A stretch of DNA of 64,000 bases from VAZQ01 sp963758945 (GTDB lineage Bacteria > Pseudomonadota > Alphaproteobacteria > Rhizobiales > Xanthobacteraceae), in assembly GCA_963758945.1 (NCBI GenBank), contig CAVWXY010000010.1, positions 372,001 through 436,000 of the forward strand, in the 5' to 3' direction. Under the pieces are notes generated by a model. The model had not been told where the DNA came from and did no database searches. It saw only the letters and a program-made list of their open reading frames with translations. This document shows, piece after piece, positions 61,474-64,000 of this stretch; position 1 is the first letter of the stretch, and each line of letters opens with the position of its first letter. The position numbers and the translations under genes are program-made.

Positions 61474-62621
61474 CCGACGAAAACGTTGTCTTAGCCTTCG
61501 AGCTGCTCGCGGCCCGCCACAGCAAGCCCAAGGATACGACGCAGTACCCTTATCGCCTCGTGCCGTTCGACGAGCTGCGGCCGGGGATCAAGTCGCCCTA
61601 TCTCGTCGATGGTGTCATCCCGCTTCAAGGTCTGGTTGCGGTTTGGGGACCGCCGAAGTGCGGGAAATCCTTCTGGACCTTCGACCTCGCCATGCACATC
61701 GCGCTGCGCTGGCCCTATCGCGGCCGGCGCGTCAACGGCGGGCCAGTCGCCTATCTCGCCTTCGAGGGCGCCGCCGGCTTCGGGGGCCGCGCCGAGGCGT
61801 TCCGGCGCGCGCACAAGATCACCGGCAAGGTCCCGTTCTACCTGCTCGCAAGCAACGCGAAGCTGGTGCGCGACCATCCGGCGCTGATCGCATCCATCGA
61901 CGGGCAGATGGAGGCGCCACCGATGGCCGTCGTGCTCGACACGCTCAACCGCTCGATCGACGGCTCGGAAAGCAAGGACCAGGACATGGGCGCCTATCTT
62001 GCGGCGGCCGAAACCATCGTTCAAGCCTTCGACTGCGTCGTGATCATCGTCCACCATTGCGGTGTGGACGGCTCGCGCCCGCGCGGTCACACGAGCCTGA
62101 CCGGCGCCGCCGACGCGCAGCTCGCCGTCAAGCGCGACACGGGCGGAAACGTCGTAGTCGAGGTCGAAGCCGCGAAGGACTTCGCCGAGGGTGCCCGCTT
62201 CGCGTCGACCCTGAAGGTGGTCGAGGTCGGCATCGACGACGACCGCAAGCCGCTCACGTCGTGCGTCATCGTCCCGAGCGAGCTGCCGACGAGCGGGGAT
62301 GCCAGGAAGGGGCCAAAACTCAACAATTCAGCGAGGCTCGCGCTCGATCAGCTACGGGAATTGATCGGCTCCGATGCCAGCGAGCCGGCCCCGGCATCCG
62401 GACATATTCCGCGAGATGTCCGGGTGTGCTCGGCGGCGCTTTGGCGGGAGCATTTCTACAGCACCTATCCGGGAAGGCCGGACACGAAGCAAAAGGCATT
62501 TGTCCGGGCAGTGCTGCGGCTGCAAGAGCTTCATATTGTTGGACTTTGGTCCGACAAGGCGTGGCTGCCGGACATCCGGACAAATGCCGGACAAACAGAA
62601 AAATGTCCGGCGAACGGTTAA
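61470..62621 (+). CDS. RepA-like AAA family ATPase
   Basis: The 383-residue protein has Walker A GPPKCGKSFWT (residues 60-67 GPPKCGKS) and Walker B MAVVLDTLNRSIDGSESKDQ. A sensor-like VIIVHHCGVDGSRPRGHTSL and TGAADAQLAVKRD motif follows, and a C-terminal region (KAFVRAVLRLQELHIVGLWS) resembles a winged helix. It is of the RSF1010 RepA/AAA_25 class of hexameric helicase-like ATPases. The 3' end of the gene itself contains several TGTCCGG/CCGGACA repeats. The repeats look like iterons, so this may be a replication initiator or helicase of a small element. It is coupled to the HETGH protein. Confidence 0.85.
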   Translation: MTDENVVLAFELLAARHSKPKDTTQYPYRLVPFDELRPGIKSPYLVDGVIPLQGLVAVWGPPKCGKSFWTFDLAMHIALRWPYRGRRVNGGPVAYLAFEGAAGFGGRAEAFRRAHKITGKVPFYLLASNAKLVRDHPALIASIDGQMEAPPMAVVLDTLNRSIDGSESKDQDMGAYLAAAETIVQAFDCVVIIVHHCGVDGSRPRGHTSLTGAADAQLAVKRDTGGNVVVEVEAAKDFAEGARFASTLKVVEVGIDDDRKPLTSCVIVPSELPTSGDARKGPKLNNSARLALDQLRELIGSDASEPAPASGHIPRDVRVCSAALWREHFYSTYPGRPDTKQKAFVRAVLRLQELHIVGLWSDKAWLPDIRTNAGQTEKCPANG

Positions 62622-62766
62622 GGCCAGCACAGCCCGGACAAACCAGACAGACAAGGACACCCCTTTAAGGGGTGTCCGGTTTGTCCGGTCTGTCTGGCCG
62701 TTTGGTCCGGGAACCGTGTCCAGCGCGGCAAAGAAAGAAAGAAAAATGACGATCGATGATGTCCGG
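62398..62766. repeat. Iteron-like TGTCCGG/CCGGACA array with a perfect palindrome
   Basis: Twelve exact 7-base matches occur in 369 bases. CCGGACA is at 62398, 62478, 62568, 62576, 62587 and 62634. TGTCCGG is at 62417, 62501, 62604, 62673, 62682 and 62760. Several extend to CCGGACAAA. A perfect palindrome GGACACCCCTT-T-AAGGGGTGTCC is at 62655-62677. The array overlaps the 3' end of the RepA-like gene and the gap after it, the usual place of iterons near a replication origin or autoregulatory operator. Confidence 0.85.
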
Positions 62767-62958
62767 CGCGCCCGCCCCACCGCCCGCCGCGCCGACGCCC
62801 CGCCGCGCCGCCCGTGCCCGCGAGCGCGGGACCCGCCTGGATCGCTGGCGGCGCTATCGGGGCACGTGAGCACCGCAAGCGCCGATCTTCTCGACGGCGC
62901 GCAGCGGTCGCGATACGCTCACTTTACGGTGGCCGGTTGATTGGTGAAGGGTGAGGCC
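62622..62958. other. 337-base gap after the RepA-like gene
   Basis: It holds the right half of the iteron-like array and the palindrome, then a purine-rich AAAGAAAGAAAG stretch at 62730 and one low-confidence small frame. Otherwise nothing clear is present. A promoter for the next small genes may lie here. Confidence 0.55.
62746..62940 (+). CDS. Possible 64-residue Arg-rich protein
   Basis: ATG 62746 follows AAAGAAAG and opens MTIDDVRRARPTARRADAPP plus 44 residues, very rich in Arg, Ala and Pro. The high GC and skewed composition are consistent with a non-coding frame. No family is seen. It ends immediately before the next gene's possible GTG/TTG codons. Confidence 0.3.
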   Translation: MTIDDVRRARPTARRADAPPRRPCPRARDPPGSLAALSGHVSTASADLLDGAQRSRYAHFTVAG

Positions 62959-63261
62959 ATGGCCGAAGTTCTGACCGAGATCGAACGGGTGCGAAGGCGC
63001 GAGCTGACGCGCGATAGCAGAGCGGCAATCCAATTGGGCCTGTCGCTCGATCAGTATCGCCAGCAACGCGAGGCCGTGATCAGCGATTGGTGCGAATTTC
63101 TACACGCTGAAATGGATCGGACCCACGCCAGCGACCCAACCGAAGTTCTACCGCAAGCGCTGGCCCGTCTCGAAGAGCGCGCGATTGCCGAAGCCCGCCG
63201 TGCAGGTGAACCGAGCGCGAAGGAGATGGTCGCGAAGATGTTGAGGAAGGCGATCCTATGA
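62959..63261 (+). CDS. Small helical protein of the accessory module
   Basis: ATG 62959 has GGTGAGG nearby and opens 100 residues: MAEVLTEIERVRRRELTRDS, then a helical body with LSLDQYRQQREAVISDWCEF and PSAKEMVAKMLRKAIL at the end. No catalytic motif is visible. The charged amphipathic helices suggest a DNA- or protein-binding role. Its stop overlaps the next start (63258), so the two are translationally coupled. Uncertain family. Confidence 0.65.
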   Translation: MAEVLTEIERVRRRELTRDSRAAIQLGLSLDQYRQQREAVISDWCEFLHAEMDRTHASDPTEVLPQALARLEERAIAEARRAGEPSAKEMVAKMLRKAIL

Positions 63262-63744
63262 GCGCCAGCGACCATTTGCGGCTATTTCCGCATGATACGG
63301 ACCGCTTGAACTCGTTGGCGCGCTCAGCAAGAGGAACAGCAACGCCAAGCCGAAGCCGAACGAAAGGCCGAAGCCCGCGAACAACGGCGGTCGCTCCTAC
63401 GTGATGAGATCGAAGCCTTGCGCGCCGAGATTGCGGCCGTCCGCGACGAAGCGGAGCGCCGCAGGATCATCGGGCTGGAAGTGACCGCGGAGAAGGTTGC
63501 CGATCTGGCCAATAAAATCTTCGATCACATCGATGGACGGTTCCGACGTGTGCAAATCGAGCTGTGCTCTCTCGTCGAGCAACAATTCGCGGCGCTGGAA
63601 GCCAAGGTCAATCAGGCGCGGGCCGATGTCCTCGCGGACGGCAAGCCGCGGGCAAGTGGCGACTTCAAGTTTGCGGCCGAGCGCAAGGAGCGCGACGAAC
63701 CGCTCGATCTGCCGCCTTTGTCAAAGGCGCGCGGCCTCAACTGA
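63258..63744 (+). CDS. Coiled-coil protein, frameshifted
   Basis: From ATG 63258 (MSASDHLRLFPHDTDRL) the frame is broken at 63309-63310 (TTGAACTCG). Removing one A gives a long coiled-coil: TRWRAQQEEQQRQAEAERKA, SLLRDEIEALRAEIAAVRDE and AERRRIIGLEVTAEKVADLA, ending at TGA 63744 with 161 residues. High Glu/Gln/Arg content and heptads suggest a rod-like protein. No family is recognised. It is translationally coupled to the preceding small gene and may be a structural or accessory component of the module. Confidence 0.75.
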
Positions 63745-63918
63745 GCCCCTTGCCGATGTCCGGTTTCCCGCGAGAGCGGGCCGCGTCGCGGGACTGTCCC
63801 CATGGGGACGCGAGGGTAGCGAACGTTTCCGGTCAACTGTGAACTGCCTCACGTTGGGGCGGCGAAAAATATGCGAGCCTCTGTTTCGCCAAGTTCAACT
63901 GACGTGAGGGGATTGCAA

Positions 63919-64000
63919 ATGCGCGCATGGATCGGAATCCCCGTCGTGGTCGCGATTGGCCTGATCTGGTCGGTCGCCGCGATGTCCGAGTGGGTCCCCG
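63919..64000 (+). CDS. Start of an exported protein, runs off window
   Basis: GAGGGGATTGCAA precedes ATG 63919. The first 27 residues (MRAWIGIPVVVAIGLIWSVA...) form a signal peptide or membrane anchor with basic start, hydrophobic core and AAM end. Nothing more can be said because the gene continues past the edge. Confidence 0.6.
   Translation, partial: MRAWIGIPVVVAIGLIWSVAAMSEWVP

Overview
The window is about 65% GC and looks like an alphaproteobacterium of the order Hyphomicrobiales (Rhizobiales), probably near Xanthobacteraceae/Bradyrhizobiaceae. This is inferred from the gene families present: BTLCP-type transglutaminase-like protein, DUF3126, two Bug/TctC sequences, cobalamin-independent methionine-synthase-like proteins, and the secE-nusG-rplKA-rplJL-rpoB order. 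No rRNA is present. At least eight genes, including the essential secE and thrS, carry a single extra base that breaks an otherwise perfect reading frame. I read this mostly as sequencing or assembly error in a draft or metagenome-derived contig.

Layout. 1-8409 (mainly minus strand) is the core expression locus: rpoB (5' part), rplL, rplJ, rplA, rplK, nusG, secE, tRNA-Trp and tuf. It is interrupted by an oppositely oriented MetE-like gene between rplA and rplJ. tuf encodes an unusual EF-Tu with a remodelled switch I region. 8600-16300 holds tRNA-Gly, tRNA-Tyr and tRNA-Thr, an rRNA methyltransferase, a DUF4212 plus sodium:solute symporter pair followed by small membrane proteins, and a pirin. 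16900-17610 has a collagen-like lipoprotein and a small exported protein. 17830-28310 (minus strand) is transport and catabolism: a flavodoxin relic, a Bug-type binding protein, a TauABC/SsuABC-like importer with a PuuE-like deacetylase and an isochorismatase-family amidase, then a FecBCD-type metal-chelate importer whose TonB receptor is reduced to a deletion relic.

28460-53700 is a mixed housekeeping region: amidohydrolase, cutA, nadK, Rieske oxygenase, MaoC plus CitE-like lyase, hisI, folE, an IscU/NifU-like scaffold, yidD, thrS, nitroreductase, flavin reductase, CBS protein, rhomboid, BTLCP, gamma carbonic anhydrase, tandem DUF3126, cysE and a zinc-finger protein. An intact IS4-family insertion (perfect 17-bp ends, 9-bp target duplication) sits at 41026-42350, and an IS5-family element at 56730-57570. 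53700-59580 carries an FAD monooxygenase with an in-frame palindromic insert, two long hairpins, a second MetE-like gene, a class II aldolase and a beta-propeller lactonase.

59720-63750 looks like a small accessory module unlike the rest of the window: a beta-class DNA methyltransferase with a degenerate catalytic motif, an HETGH metallopeptidase-like protein, a RepA-like AAA ATPase, twelve exact TGTCCGG/CCGGACA repeats with a perfect palindrome, and small coiled-coil proteins. It is the best candidate here for an undescribed replicative or mobilisable element. A new exported protein starts at the right edge.
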